Notes: generated by a model from the letters alone, not told the origin. Positions 28,282 to 37,743 are shown, numbered from the stretch's first letter. The stretch: DNA of 64,000 nucleotides from Ideonella sp. (GCA_016721465.1 JADKIA010000004.1:1-64000); one strand, 5' to 3'. Numbers and translations: made by a program.

Positions 28282-30926
28282 CGGCCAAACTCCCAGCCCG
28301 CAAGGTGGCCGTAGGGGTTGTAGCGTGCGTCGAGCGGCTCGATGACCATCGCGTCAGCCGGCGGCGCCGATTCATCGGTGGCCTCCGTGCCGTCGACCAC
28401 CAGTTCGACGGCGCCCTTGTCGATCTGCGCCCTGCGCCAACGCCAAGTGGCCTTGGCCTGCTCCCACAGCGCTGCGGTGGCCCCCTCCGCCTGCAACACC
28501 GGCCGCGCATCGGGAAACAAGTGATCAGCCGGCGTGAGCAGGTCGCCTTCGCGCAGGATGTAGTAACCCACGGCCGGCCATCGCTTGGAGGCCCGTTCCT
28601 GCAGAAACGCATACACAGCCAACTGCAGATGCGAGCCCTGCTCGAGGACCTTGCGGTACTTCGACGTTCCGGCCCATTTCATGTCGATCACCGCCTCGCG
28701 GCTGCCGCCAAACGACAGCAGCAGGTCGGTGCTGCCGTGCAGCAGGCCGAGTGCGGTCTCCGCCTCGAACTCTTTCTCGGATTCGACCCGCTCGACCTTC
28801 GCGGTTTGCAGGTGCGTGTGCAGTCGCAGCAACGATGCCCGAAACCTCAGCCGAAAGCCTTCCAGCTCAGATCGCTTGCCGGGCATTCGCAGCACGGCGC
28901 CCTCTTCGTCGACGATGGCATCGAGGTTCTGATCGAACCAATGCGCGACCTGCTCCGTCGTCCACCCCAGACTGCCCGCGTGCCCATACAAGCGCTCGAC
29001 GGCACGGTGCGCCAGTTGACCCAGCAGGCGGAAGTCGTTCGGCATGTTCAGGAGCGCCGAAGTCTGCAGGCGTGCCGGGTATCGCAACAGCCACTGGTAC
29101 GGGTTGAAGAGCAGCGGCTGCAGGCTGCTGTAGGAGACCTTGGCTGGCCACGGAACCACCGTGCCCCCCGGCAGCTGCCACCAACGGCGCAAGGCAGGCA
29201 GCGTCTCGTGCTTGACCGGGGTGATTCCGTCCGCGGGTCCGGCCGCCAGCGCGCGCTCCACAGTCTCAATCGGCACGTTCTTGTCGAGCAGCCCCTCGAC
29301 CAACAGCCAGACCGGATGCACCTCTTGCCCAGGCGGCGGCAGAACGAGCGTGAGTCGCTCGCGCGCCAGCAGCAGTGGCCGCAGCGCACCACGCGCCTGG
29401 CGCTCCAGCAGCGACGGAATCTCGGGCAACTCCACCCCTGCTTCACGCAGAGACTCGATCTCGCTCTTGGACCAGACGTACGGCGCCGGGATGGGCCTGG
29501 CGGCGAGTTGCCACCACGTGACCTCGTCGAACGGCTCCACCACAGCGGCAGGATCAGTGACGCTGGGCAAGGCGCCCGCCTGTGCGTCCAGCAGTGGGTT
29601 GCCGCTGCCGCGCCCGCTGGCCTGCGCGACCAGCTTGTTAAGCATCTCCGGGCCAATCCGGTCATCGCCCTGGGCCATCAAGGCCTGCAGAGCCAGGCGC
29701 AGCGCTGACGCCTGTGCGTGCCCAGCATGCCAGGCGGCGCGGCGCGCAGGGTCTTCGTCCAGCAGCCGGTTGCTGAAGAACGTGACCAAACGCTCGGCAC
29801 GGTCCAGCGAGGCCGACAAAGGTGTTCGCTCTGTGGGGTCAAACCGCTCATGCTCGATCCAGAAGGCCACGTCGGCCATCACGCGGGCGCCGCGTTCACC
29901 CAGATCGGCGGCAACCTCGTCCAGAAGCTCCTGCCACCCTTTGCCGCCGATGCCCGGCGCATCGGCAAGCCGCTCGGCTATCCGCCGCCGCGCCATCGGG
30001 TGGATCGGGTGCAGCGGGTGCGTCAGAAACTGGAGCAGCGCAGAGAAGTCCAGTGGTGCCCAAAGAAGCTTCATTGCCAGGGGCACCAGCTGCAGTGCCG
30101 GCCGCAGCGTGCTCGCGCCGGCCAGGCCCAGGCGCGGCCGGTCAGCCGCGGCCAGGGCGGCATCCAACAGCGCACCCCCGCTCGGCGCCACGACCACATG
30201 AGACGCGTGACCCTGGAGCATCTGCATCGCCTGCCACTGCGCCGCGCCGAGAACGGTCTCGGCACGAACGACGCGCAGCGTTCCATCGCCACGCCACGCC
30301 AGCCGCGAGGCGCGCTCGCCATCGCGCGCGTGGCAGAGCGCGTCCTGCAGATCGCGAAGCATCGTTCCCGAACGCCCCGCGGGCTCGACCATGCTGGCAT
30401 CCACCACCGGCAGGTGGTGTAGAACCCTGCGCCAAGCGAGAGGAAAGTCATCGAGCGGATCGAGCAGCTCGATGCGTTCGATCTGTGGGCGGCGATGTTG
30501 CAGCGCGCTCGCCACATCAGCCAGTCGCCGCCCCAGGCCCGGCGCAACAGCACTGGACGCCAGGGCTTCAACCGCCGCCATGTCGGCCAGCCTATTTCCG
30601 GCACCCGCACCGGCACCAGCGGCAAGCGTGCCACTCCAGCCATGCTCGAACCACATGTCGCGCCACCCCAGCAAGGTGGCGGCACTGCCCAGTTCATCCG
30701 CCTCGAAGCTGCGTGCGTAGAACCGTGGCGCCGTCATGGCCGCGCGAAGGCACTGCCGCATCTGAACCACGCGCTCGGACTGCGAGACGGGGGCGCGCAG
30801 CAGTCCGAGGTGGGTTTCGAGCACAGTCAACAGCCCGAGCGGCCCCAGCGCCGAGCGACCGACTGCAGCGCTGAAATGCGCGCCCGCGCCGCTGTCGATC
30901 GAAAGCCCGAAACGAATGTGCTGCAT
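28278..30926 (-). CDS. AddB-like PD-(D/E)XK nuclease
   Basis: 882 residues from ATG 30926 (MQHIRFGLSIDSG). The N-terminal two thirds resemble an inactivated helicase scaffold of the AddB type, without a Walker A. The C-terminus has a RecB-family nuclease: LGQLAHRAVERLYG (His), HGSTDLLLSFG (Asp), AVIDMKWAG (D-x-K) and LQLAVYAFL (Q-x-x-x-Y). Together with the next gene it should form a two-subunit helicase-nuclease. The stop overlaps the AddA-like start. Alanine- and glycine-rich patches such as GTLAAGAGAGAGNRL occur near residue 130. Confidence 0.8.
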   Translation of the reverse strand: MQHIRFGLSIDSGAGAHFSAAVGRSALGPLGLLTVLETHLGLLRAPVSQSERVVQMRQCLRAAMTAPRFYARSFEADELGSAATLLGWRDMWFEHGWSGTLAAGAGAGAGNRLADMAAVEALASSAVAPGLGRRLADVASALQHRRPQIERIELLDPLDDFPLAWRRVLHHLPVVDASMVEPAGRSGTMLRDLQDALCHARDGERASRLAWRGDGTLRVVRAETVLGAAQWQAMQMLQGHASHVVVAPSGGALLDAALAAADRPRLGLAGASTLRPALQLVPLAMKLLWAPLDFSALLQFLTHPLHPIHPMARRRIAERLADAPGIGGKGWQELLDEVAADLGERGARVMADVAFWIEHERFDPTERTPLSASLDRAERLVTFFSNRLLDEDPARRAAWHAGHAQASALRLALQALMAQGDDRIGPEMLNKLVAQASGRGSGNPLLDAQAGALPSVTDPAAVVEPFDEVTWWQLAARPIPAPYVWSKSEIESLREAGVELPEIPSLLERQARGALRPLLLARERLTLVLPPPGQEVHPVWLLVEGLLDKNVPIETVERALAAGPADGITPVKHETLPALRRWWQLPGGTVVPWPAKVSYSSLQPLLFNPYQWLLRYPARLQTSALLNMPNDFRLLGQLAHRAVERLYGHAGSLGWTTEQVAHWFDQNLDAIVDEEGAVLRMPGKRSELEGFRLRFRASLLRLHTHLQTAKVERVESEKEFEAETALGLLHGSTDLLLSFGGSREAVIDMKWAGTSKYRKVLEQGSHLQLAVYAFLQERASKRWPAVGYYILREGDLLTPADHLFPDARPVLQAEGATAALWEQAKATWRWRRAQIDKGAVELVVDGTEATDESAPPADAMVIEPLDARYNPYGHLAGWEFGR

Positions 30927-30967
30927 GTGGGTGAACGGTGATGGACGAGATGTGCTTGCCAGCGCTG

Positions 30968-31924
30968 TCACTGCAACAACGCGCCCGGCGGAGGATCGTT
31001 GAACGCAGTCCGGCCACCGCACTCGCGCTGCAGCATCACATCGACACCGTCCGTAGCGCCACAAAACCGACGCAGCGCAAGATCGACATGCTTCGCGACG
31101 ATGGACTCGCCGGCCACATCCGCTTCAGCAAACACCGCGCCGTCGTAAACGCTGAAGCGCACCAAGCCCGCACTGGCGTTCAGCGAGTTGAGTTGGACGA
31201 GCAGATCGGTCGTCTCGTCGACACCCCGCACCAGAGGTGACCAGATCCGCACGAACGGTGTCGCACCGAGCCGGCGGACGAAGACCACCTGGCTCCCCCT
31301 CAAAGGCAGGCAGATATCGCCGTCCCTATCGAACTCAAGGTCACCGAAGCCAGTGACTTCGCGGATCGCCGCGAGCAGCTCCTGCGCAAAGGAGGACTCC
31401 GACTCAGCTGCTGAATCGGCCTGTTGGGCTTCCCTGCGGCACAGGTCAGGGAGGGAGAGCTGGCCACCCTCGGTATGGAACGCGTTGTACACAAGCTGGT
31501 CTGGATGCGCGACCTCGAAGACCTGGAACAGCGTTCGTACCGCAAAGTCCGCAACCGCTTCAAACGGCACGGGAGCGTCAAAGTCGGCAAAGAAGTTCGG
31601 TGACCCCGCAGGGTCCTTCTCGGACTTGCTTGCATCAGGCGCATGGGTGGGACGACGCCATCCTCCAGCCACGAGCGCCGCGACCTGGTGGCCAGTGAGC
31701 TGATCGGTATCAGCCAAGTAGGCATTGCTGACAGCCTCGGCCCTGAGGCCCGAAGTGCCTGAACCAGTGAACTGGACGAAGCGGTGCCGGTGCTCAACAA
31801 CCAGGATGAGGTTTTGGTCCTCCCCCAGGGCTGCAAGCGCGGCGGCAAGACGATCGGCAAAGGCCTTCCAGTCGCGGCCAAGCGACGGCGCCGACGAGGC
31901 AACTTGTTGCAGGTTTGTGTTCAT
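30968..31924 (-). CDS. TY-Chap/YbjN-like chaperone-fold protein
   Basis: 318 residues from ATG 31924. Two repeats of a YbjN/secretion-chaperone-like fold can be seen: the first has LILVVEHRHRFVQFTG and LRAEAVSNAYL, the second ICLPLRGSQVVFVRRLGATPFVRIWSPLV followed by LVQLNSLNASAGLVRFSVYDGAVFAEADV. Such TY-Chap domains are thought to bind peptides or help complexes assemble in signalling and conflict operons. It lies between the WYL regulator and the AddB-like gene, 41 bases before the latter. The function here is inferred from fold pattern only. Confidence 0.6.
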   Translation of the reverse strand: MNTNLQQVASSAPSLGRDWKAFADRLAAALAALGEDQNLILVVEHRHRFVQFTGSGTSGLRAEAVSNAYLADTDQLTGHQVAALVAGGWRRPTHAPDASKSEKDPAGSPNFFADFDAPVPFEAVADFAVRTLFQVFEVAHPDQLVYNAFHTEGGQLSLPDLCRREAQQADSAAESESSFAQELLAAIREVTGFGDLEFDRDGDICLPLRGSQVVFVRRLGATPFVRIWSPLVRGVDETTDLLVQLNSLNASAGLVRFSVYDGAVFAEADVAGESIVAKHVDLALRRFCGATDGVDVMLQRECGGRTAFNDPPPGALLQ

Positions 31925-32048
31925 TGCGCCGACATCTCCTTCCCAGCGGGCCATTGATCACCTTCAGCATAGAGACTCGGTAGCTCAAATTCTGACCCTG
32001 CGCCTTCGTACCTTTCACTTGCCTGGCCGCCCCGCCTGCACCCATCCT

Positions 32049-33065
32049 CTACTTCTCTCCCTCGCCGGCGCAGTGCAGTTCCCAGGCTTGCTGGGTCCGC
32101 TTGCGTACGGTTTCCTTGATCGCACCACTGTCCGCGGTAATCGACACCTGATCGGCGTGCCGGAGGATGTCCATCGCCAGTTCATTGGGGTCGGTATAGG
32201 GCACCTCCAACTGGAAGCGCCCATCGTCCAGCCACCTGCCACGCTGATCTGGGTGCCACTCCTCCCTACTCACCCATTGCGCTGCCTGGGCACTGAAGGC
32301 CAACGTCACCCAACTTGGCTTAGCGCCGGCGTAGATGCCGTAGCCGCCATCCATCTCAGCTTCCACTTGCTTGAGCGAAACATCTTTCGCACGGGTATCC
32401 AGTGTTTCGGCGTGCTCAATGGCATCCAGCGCGAATCTGAGCAGCTTCTCGCGGGTATGACACCAGGCGTCTACGTACCAGGTGTTTCGGTAGTGCACCA
32501 GCCTCTGGGGCGAGACATCGCGCTCACCGACCTCCCCGCGACCACGGGTGAGGTATCGCATGTGCAGTCGCCTGCGCTTGAGCAGCGCCTCGCCGATCAA
32601 CTCGAAGAACTGGCTTGAGACCGGACGCTTCGCTGAGCCGATGATCTTGACCCGCTTGAGCAGCGCCTTCGCCTCGGTGTCGCTGGTGCCCAGCATCTGG
32701 TGGATGCGTTCCAGAAGTGGCTGCAGGTGCCGGCTGATCACGCCCTCGGAATCGAGCTCGCTAAGCAGTTGGTGGGCCATCAGCAATGAGTACAGCTCCC
32801 GTTCACTGAACCACAGCCCTGGCAGCTCATGCTTCTGCCCGCGGAATTCCTCCCCGAAGCGATAACCATTCAGGAAACGGTCGTACTGGATCGGGGCGCC
32901 GAGCTGGTCTTTCAGGTAGTCCAGGTCGCGCTTCAAGGTTGCCGGCGACACCTCCAGCTCGTCCAGCAACGCCTGAAAGCTCACGTGCCCGCGGTTGCGG
33001 ATGAGCATCTCGATCTTGTAGACGCGGGCAGTCTTTGTCATCTTGCGGTGCGGTCTGTCGCTCAT
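32049..33065 (-). CDS. WYL-domain HTH transcriptional regulator
   Basis: 338 residues from ATG 33065 (MSDRPHRKMTKTARVYKIE). The N-terminal winged helix spans about 10-65 (FQALLDELEVSPATLKRDLDYLKDQL). The WYL domain follows at about 165-240 (MRYLTRGRGEVGERDVSPQRLVHYRNTWYVDAWCH, with the W-Y-L position as W-Y-V), and a C-terminal WCX-like domain has WVTLAFSAQAAQWVSREEWHP. WYL regulators such as BrxR and CapW sense nucleic acids or nucleotides and repress defence operons. This one heads the AddBA operon and faces a divergent plus-strand gene, so it probably controls both. Confidence 0.85.
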   Translation of the reverse strand: MSDRPHRKMTKTARVYKIEMLIRNRGHVSFQALLDELEVSPATLKRDLDYLKDQLGAPIQYDRFLNGYRFGEEFRGQKHELPGLWFSERELYSLLMAHQLLSELDSEGVISRHLQPLLERIHQMLGTSDTEAKALLKRVKIIGSAKRPVSSQFFELIGEALLKRRRLHMRYLTRGRGEVGERDVSPQRLVHYRNTWYVDAWCHTREKLLRFALDAIEHAETLDTRAKDVSLKQVEAEMDGGYGIYAGAKPSWVTLAFSAQAAQWVSREEWHPDQRGRWLDDGRFQLEVPYTDPNELAMDILRHADQVSITADSGAIKETVRKRTQQAWELHCAGEGEK

Positions 33066-33306
33066 CGACTGAGCGTCAGAGTGTGTATCCGCAAGCGGCG
33101 CCGATTCTGGAGGCTTCCAGTCGATTTCGAGACTTGTGGCGTGAATCATCGCGCCATCTTGATCGCGACCAATCTCAAAAGTTGAGCTATCAGGCGAAAC
33201 CCGCGGGTCTTCGCGATCGGACAGGGTCGCTCGCTATTTGAGCTTCACGTCGCAGAAGCTAAGCCCATGGCTGGGCATGGTGCCCGCCTCCGCCCGGGAA
33301 ACTGCT
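33066..33306. promoter_or_regulatory. Divergent promoter region with inverted repeat
   Basis: 241 bases between the WYL regulator and the plus-strand operon. At 33174-33186, CTCAA and TTGAG form a perfect inverted repeat around AAG; the half-site TTGAGC at 33182 recurs at 33239. These may be WYL operator half-sites. No strong -35/-10 pair seen. Confidence 0.35.
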
Positions 33307-34467
33307 ATGACGCTCAACACATTCCAGGCCTTCGCCGAGGCCCCGATCGACCCAACGCACCAGCCTGACACCGGCTTCGAGCTGGGGTGGGACTACGCCC
33401 ACTACGGCACCGTGCCACCTGCAGACCACCTGCACCCGCTCAGCCCGGTACGCCAGGGATGGGAAGCCGGGAGGGACAGCTTCGGCCGGCGAACGCTGCA
33501 AGCCAACCGCTTTGCTCGCAAGTGGCTGCAACTCCGGTTGAACGCCTGGCTGCGCGGGCGTGCGTTCGAAGGTCAGCAGGTCAACCCGGCGTTCTTGCGT
33601 CAGATCGACGTGGCTGTTTGCCCCGTGACTCGTGAGGTGCTGACACACGGCACTGGCGAGCCGTCGGACGCTTCGGTTGACCGCGTCTTCAACGACGCCG
33701 CCTATGCCGCCGGCAACCTCGCGGTGATGAGCACGCGGGTCAACCGCGCCAAGAGCGCCTACGGAGTCGATGACGCGATGGCGTTCGTGCGGCAGATCGA
33801 GGTCGGGCAGCTCGGCCAGATCGACGGCCTGAGCGCCGAGTACTGGGCCCGCATCGCGGTGCTCACCTCGTTTGCAACGCCGATGCCGCACGCAAAGGCT
33901 GCCAACCTGCCGCTGCTGGTGTTGCCGCCGAACAGACTGCGGGTGCTGAACCCGGTGCAGTCGCTCCAGGTGATGCTGAGCCTGCAGTTCACCCGCGCAG
34001 GGCATGCGCGCCGCTGCGCTGCGCTGGCGGGTTTGATGCCGACGGCCGAAGCCAGGTATGCCTTCAACGCGTTCATGCACACGCTGCTGGCGCGCAGGCT
34101 GGCGGCCGGCCGAATTGCGGATGCCGTGGCCGAGCGGCACGCCGTGGAGGACCTGTGGCGCGACCCACTGATCAACCAGCGCTGGCAACGGCTTGCTTTG
34201 CGACTGACGGCGGACGAGTGCGAGCGCATCGGACGCGTGGCGGCGAGCCGTGGGCTGGCTGGTAACGGCGTCCGGTGGCTCACCGCAGAGTCGGCGACCG
34301 ACGGGTGGGCGCTGGAATCGAGCGGGTACGCCGTTGCGCAGCCCTGCCGGCCGGCTACCGGGCGCGCCCCCAAGCCGGTCGATGGTCAGCGCAACGCGTT
34401 TCCCGTCGCCGGTCGCCCGTGGGGCTCACTCTATGAGCCAGTAGTCACGCAGACTGCCATTTCTTGA
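33307..34467 (+). CDS. Unrecognised protein upstream of the VWA gene
   Basis: 386 residues from ATG 33307, with GGGAA eight bases upstream. Conserved-looking blocks are TGFELGWDYAHYG, PLSPVRQGWEAGRDSFGRRTLQA, NRFARKWLQLRLNAWLRGRAFEG and RQIDVAVCPVTREVLTHGTGEPSDASVDRV; the CPVTRE block may be a degenerate metal or zinc site. No known domain. It starts a plus-strand operon with a VWA protein and two HD hydrolases; the VWA gene follows after 22 bases with its own AAGGAG site. Confidence 0.65.
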   Translation: MTLNTFQAFAEAPIDPTHQPDTGFELGWDYAHYGTVPPADHLHPLSPVRQGWEAGRDSFGRRTLQANRFARKWLQLRLNAWLRGRAFEGQQVNPAFLRQIDVAVCPVTREVLTHGTGEPSDASVDRVFNDAAYAAGNLAVMSTRVNRAKSAYGVDDAMAFVRQIEVGQLGQIDGLSAEYWARIAVLTSFATPMPHAKAANLPLLVLPPNRLRVLNPVQSLQVMLSLQFTRAGHARRCAALAGLMPTAEARYAFNAFMHTLLARRLAAGRIADAVAERHAVEDLWRDPLINQRWQRLALRLTADECERIGRVAASRGLAGNGVRWLTAESATDGWALESSGYAVAQPCRPATGRAPKPVDGQRNAFPVAGRPWGSLYEPVVTQTAIS

Positions 34468-34489
34468 ACACACCTTGAAGGAGCGCTCC

Positions 34490-35824
34490 ATGGACAAGCA
34501 CCTGTCACTTTCCAGCCTCATCGTGCTGACGCCCCGCCGTGCCGGCCTGCATGCCGGCCAGGACAACACTGTGGAAGTGCTGGTACGCATCCAGGCGCCC
34601 GACGCCCCGGTGGGCCACACAGCCGTGCGGCCGCCGCAGGCCATCGCGCTGGTCATCGACCGCTCGGGCTCGATGGAAGGCCGCCCGCTGGCCGAGGCGC
34701 GGCGCTGTGCCGAATACGTGGTCGGCAAGTTGCGGCCGACGGACGCCGTGTCGCTGGTGCAGTTCGACAACCGCGTCCAGCGCCTGTGGCCCGCCGTGCC
34801 GCTGGGTGATGGCGCGCCGCTGCGCGCGGCGATCGCAGCCATCCACTCTGGCGGCAACACCCATCTGCACGGTGGCTGGCGCGAGGGCGCCGAGACGCTG
34901 GCCGACGTCGCCGGCACCGGCTTGAAGCGGGTGATCCTGCTGTCCGACGGACAGGCCAACGAGGGGCTGACCGATGCAGCGGCCATCGCCGCACAGTGCG
35001 CCGAGTGGGCAGCGCGCGGGGTGACCACCAGCACCTACGGCCTGGGGAACAGCTTCAACGAGGAGCTGATGGTGGCCATGGCCCGCGCCGGCGGCGGCAA
35101 CCACTACTACGGCGATACGGCCGAGGACCTGATGGACCCGTTCCAGCAGGAGCTGGAGTTGCTGGGCAACCTGTGCCTGCGTGACCTGCGTCTGTCGGCA
35201 ACCGTTCCGGATGGCGTCGAGGTGCAGATGGTCAACGACCTGCCAGCAGTCGCTGGCGGCTGGCGGCTGCCGGACCTCGCCTGGGGTGCTGAAGCCTGGG
35301 CAGTGTTGCGCCTAAAGGTGCCGGCGGGCGCTTTGCCGCCGATCGGTCAGATGCTGTCGGTGCTGCGGGTTTCGGTGGAAGGCCGGAGCCTTGAAGGCGA
35401 GGCGGTGACGCTGGAGCGGGCGGGGTTGGCGCTGCCGGTGCTGTCGGCGTCGGCGTTCGACAAACTCACGGACGACGAACTCGTGTCCCGGCGGCTGGTC
35501 GAGCTGGCGGCGGCCGATACGCTGTCGCGCATGCGGACGGCGGCAGACCATCGGGACTGGGCGGCGGTGGACCGGTTGCTCGAGGAAGCGAGCCGCCAGT
35601 TCGCTGGCAACGAATGGGTGGCCGCCGTGCTGGCTGCGATGAAGGAGATTGCGGAGAGCCGGTCGCGCGAGCGGATGATGAAGGAGTCGATGTACTCAGC
35701 GTCCAAGTTTCGCAACCGGCTATCTTCGAAGGATGAAGACGTCAGCTTCTCGGTCGCTTCGGAATCGATCGAGCGGCCGGCCTACCTGCGCCGCAAGCCT
35801 TCGCAGGGCAAGGGCGACGTGTAG
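34490..35824 (+). CDS. VWA domain protein (MIDAS intact)
   Basis: 444 residues from ATG 34490, with AAGGAG eight bases upstream. The VWA domain spans about 50-215: MIDAS DRSGS (57-61), TH in GGNTHLHGG and LLSDGQANEG. The C-terminal half is beta-rich and then helical. No signal peptide, so cytoplasmic. VWA proteins usually serve as metal-dependent scaffolds for partner enzymes. The HD gene follows after 10 bases. This protein is unrelated in sequence to the TerY-type VWA at 6 kb. Confidence 0.82.
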   Translation: MDKHLSLSSLIVLTPRRAGLHAGQDNTVEVLVRIQAPDAPVGHTAVRPPQAIALVIDRSGSMEGRPLAEARRCAEYVVGKLRPTDAVSLVQFDNRVQRLWPAVPLGDGAPLRAAIAAIHSGGNTHLHGGWREGAETLADVAGTGLKRVILLSDGQANEGLTDAAAIAAQCAEWAARGVTTSTYGLGNSFNEELMVAMARAGGGNHYYGDTAEDLMDPFQQELELLGNLCLRDLRLSATVPDGVEVQMVNDLPAVAGGWRLPDLAWGAEAWAVLRLKVPAGALPPIGQMLSVLRVSVEGRSLEGEAVTLERAGLALPVLSASAFDKLTDDELVSRRLVELAAADTLSRMRTAADHRDWAAVDRLLEEASRQFAGNEWVAAVLAAMKEIAESRSRERMMKESMYSASKFRNRLSSKDEDVSFSVASESIERPAYLRRKPSQGKGDV

Positions 35825-35834
35825 TCTTCGCTGG

Positions 35835-36353
35835 ATGCGCGAGCGCTGCACCCACATCGTCCACAAGGCACTGGCGGTCGTCAGGCCGCAGTTCCGGCTG
35901 GACTTTGCGGACGGCATCCACGGCCTGCCGCACTGGAGCCGGGTGTGGATTCACGGGCGAGCGCTCGCCGCCAGGCTCGACGTGAACCCCAGCGTGCTCG
36001 CGTGGTTTGCGTTCCTGCACGACAGCCAACGCCACGACGACGGCCGCGATCCGCAGCACGGGCCACGAGCAGCGGACTTCGCACTGCGGCTGCGGCGTGA
36101 GGGTGTGATCTGCGAACTCGCAGATCAAGAGTTCGAGCACCTGTGTGAGGCGATGCGCCTGCACAGCGACGGCCACACGATCGGCGAGCCGGCAATCCTG
36201 GCCTGCTGGGACGCTGATCGGCTGGACCTCGCGAGGGTGGGCATCGAGCCAGAACCCTCTCGGCTGTGCACCGAGCCGGCTCGTCATGCGCAGACCATTG
36301 ATGCGGCCGTACGGTTCGCCATTGGCGAGAGGCGCGCTACAGCTTCAACATAG
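35835..36353 (+). CDS. HD-domain phosphohydrolase-like protein
   Basis: 172 residues from ATG 35835. HD signature: GIHGLPHWSRVWIHGR (first His), LAWFAFLHDSQRHDDGRDPQHG (HD pair) and a later LHSDGHTIGEPAILACWDADRLDL with an added Asp. HD proteins of this size hydrolyse nucleotide phosphates or act as phosphodiesterases; the substrate cannot be read from the sequence. It sits between the VWA gene and a second HD gene. Confidence 0.75.
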   Translation: MRERCTHIVHKALAVVRPQFRLDFADGIHGLPHWSRVWIHGRALAARLDVNPSVLAWFAFLHDSQRHDDGRDPQHGPRAADFALRLRREGVICELADQEFEHLCEAMRLHSDGHTIGEPAILACWDADRLDLARVGIEPEPSRLCTEPARHAQTIDAAVRFAIGERRATAST

Positions 36354-36367
36354 AGAAGGAACGCTCG

Positions 36368-36913
36368 ATGAACCGACCTACCGACATACAAGTCGTGGCC
36401 CGTGCCGCCGACTTTGCGGCGAGAAGGCACACGCACCAACGCCGCAAGGGTGAAGCGGCCGAACCCTACTTCAATCACCTGGCGCACGTGGCCGCAGTAC
36501 TGGCCGACGCCGGGGCTGACGCGAACCTTGTCGCTGCCGGCTACCTGCACGACACGATCGAGGATCAGGAGGTGACGCATGCAGAGTTGGTGGAGGCGTT
36601 CGGCCTTGATGTTGCAGACCTGGTAGCGCATGTGACGGACGACAAGAGCCTGCCCAAGGCCCGCCGCAAGCGCCTTCAGGTTGAGCATGCGCCGCACCTG
36701 CCGCCCCGGGCGCAGATGCTCAAGATGGCAGACAAGATCAGCAACCTGTCGGCGTTGATTTCCAGCCCACCGGCGGACTGGTCAGCCCAGCGGCGCACCG
36801 AGTACTTCGAGTGGGCGCGCGAGGTTATCGAGGGTTGCCGGTCAGCGCACGCTGGGCTGGCTGGCATGTTTGACGAGTTGTATGTTCGGCGTGGACACCA
36901 AGATCGAGTTTGA
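36368..36913 (+). CDS. HD-domain (p)ppGpp hydrolase-like protein
   Basis: 181 residues. Motifs of the RelA/SpoT hydrolase domain are present: ADFAARRHTHQRRKGEAAEPYFNH (His, with R-R-K-G), HVAAVLADAGAD, AAGYLHDTIEDQEVTHAEL (HD-x-x-E-D) and KMADKISNL (Asp). No synthetase, TGS or ACT domain follows, so it is a stand-alone small hydrolase like MESH1-type enzymes. It may remove ppGpp or a related alarmone. Start ATG 36368 has AGAAGGAA upstream. Confidence 0.8.
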   Translation: MNRPTDIQVVARAADFAARRHTHQRRKGEAAEPYFNHLAHVAAVLADAGADANLVAAGYLHDTIEDQEVTHAELVEAFGLDVADLVAHVTDDKSLPKARRKRLQVEHAPHLPPRAQMLKMADKISNLSALISSPPADWSAQRRTEYFEWAREVIEGCRSAHAGLAGMFDELYVRRGHQDRV

Positions 36914-37198
36914 TCGGTGCGGTCGATGAGCAGCCATCGCCGATTTCGAGACACTCGACCGAGAGAGCAAGTGCCACCACACAGCAGCGAATGATGTCGC
37001 GCGGGAATCCTCATGTGACCCAGTCACCCTGCCTCGATCTCCGCCCTGGCGTCAGTGAGCCCGTCGTCCTGATGATCTCCCGCCGCGAGGTGGAAGCCGC
37101 CGATTTGGCCTCGGTCTTGTCGCGCCTAAAGACATGAGCATCGACCTGTACAACAACCATACCTACCGGAAATACCTGGAGCACCGACGCCGGTCGAC
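36914..37198. other. Gap with two tiny ORFs, no confident gene
   Basis: 285 bases. The plus strand holds a 48-residue ORF from ATG 36991 (ending LVLMISRREVEAADLASVLSRLKT-like, stop 37137) and an overlapping 27-residue ORF (37134-37217, MSIDLYNNHTYRKYLEHRRR). The stretch RPGVSEPVVLMISRREVEAA looks protein-like and may be the remnant of a larger gene. The second ORF runs into the converging DUF4400 remnant. Confidence 0.3.
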
Positions 37199-37740
37199 CT
37201 ACAGGTGCTTCTTGTAGAACGCCCACTGCTGGCGCGCAAGACCGCCCGTGACGACGACGATCAGTCCAGCGCAAAGCTCCCAGGCCACAGGCCCCGGCCA
37301 GACCAACAGGGCCACCCCGCCCAGCCCCAGCACCGCCATCTGCAGGTACTTCGCCCGGTGGTACAGGCTGGCCGACTCCCGCCCTCCGCAGGACCTTCGA
37401 ATCGCGCGCTCGGTCAGCCCGTCCACCGTGCCGACCGCGTACAAGAGCAGCAGCAGCGGCAGGAAGCGCATGAACGTTGCGAAGCGCACGCCCAGCAACT
37501 GCGTGCCGACCATCGCGGTCTCGATCGATTCGCGATTGGCCAGGTAGCTGCGACGGACCACCGTGTCCGGCATGGACAGCGCAGAACCATCGGCGAAGCG
37601 CAGCCCCATGTCTTGGATGCGAGTGGCCTCGAACACCAACCCATACAGCAGATTCGCCGGCCCGCTGATCTCGCCAGCCCCCGACCCTGCCGTGCCGCCA
37701 GCGCGATGCCGAGCCCGAGATCGGCGGCCAGCCGCTCCGC
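37199..37740 (-). pseudogene. C-terminal remnant of integrative-element membrane protein (DUF4400)
   Basis: The last about 155 residues match the C-terminal half of the DUF4400 (PFL_4697-type) membrane protein of integrative conjugative elements: FATFMRFLPLLLLLYAVGTV is a membrane helix, then DGLTERAIRRSCGGRESASLYHRAK and a second hydrophobic pair VLGLGGVALLVWPGPV and LCAGLIVVVTGGLA. The upstream portion of the frame (to 37879) is low in protein character, so the N-terminus is lost. In complete elements this gene lies next to traD, whose fragment is just upstream. Confidence 0.6.
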
Positions 37741-37743
37741 TGA

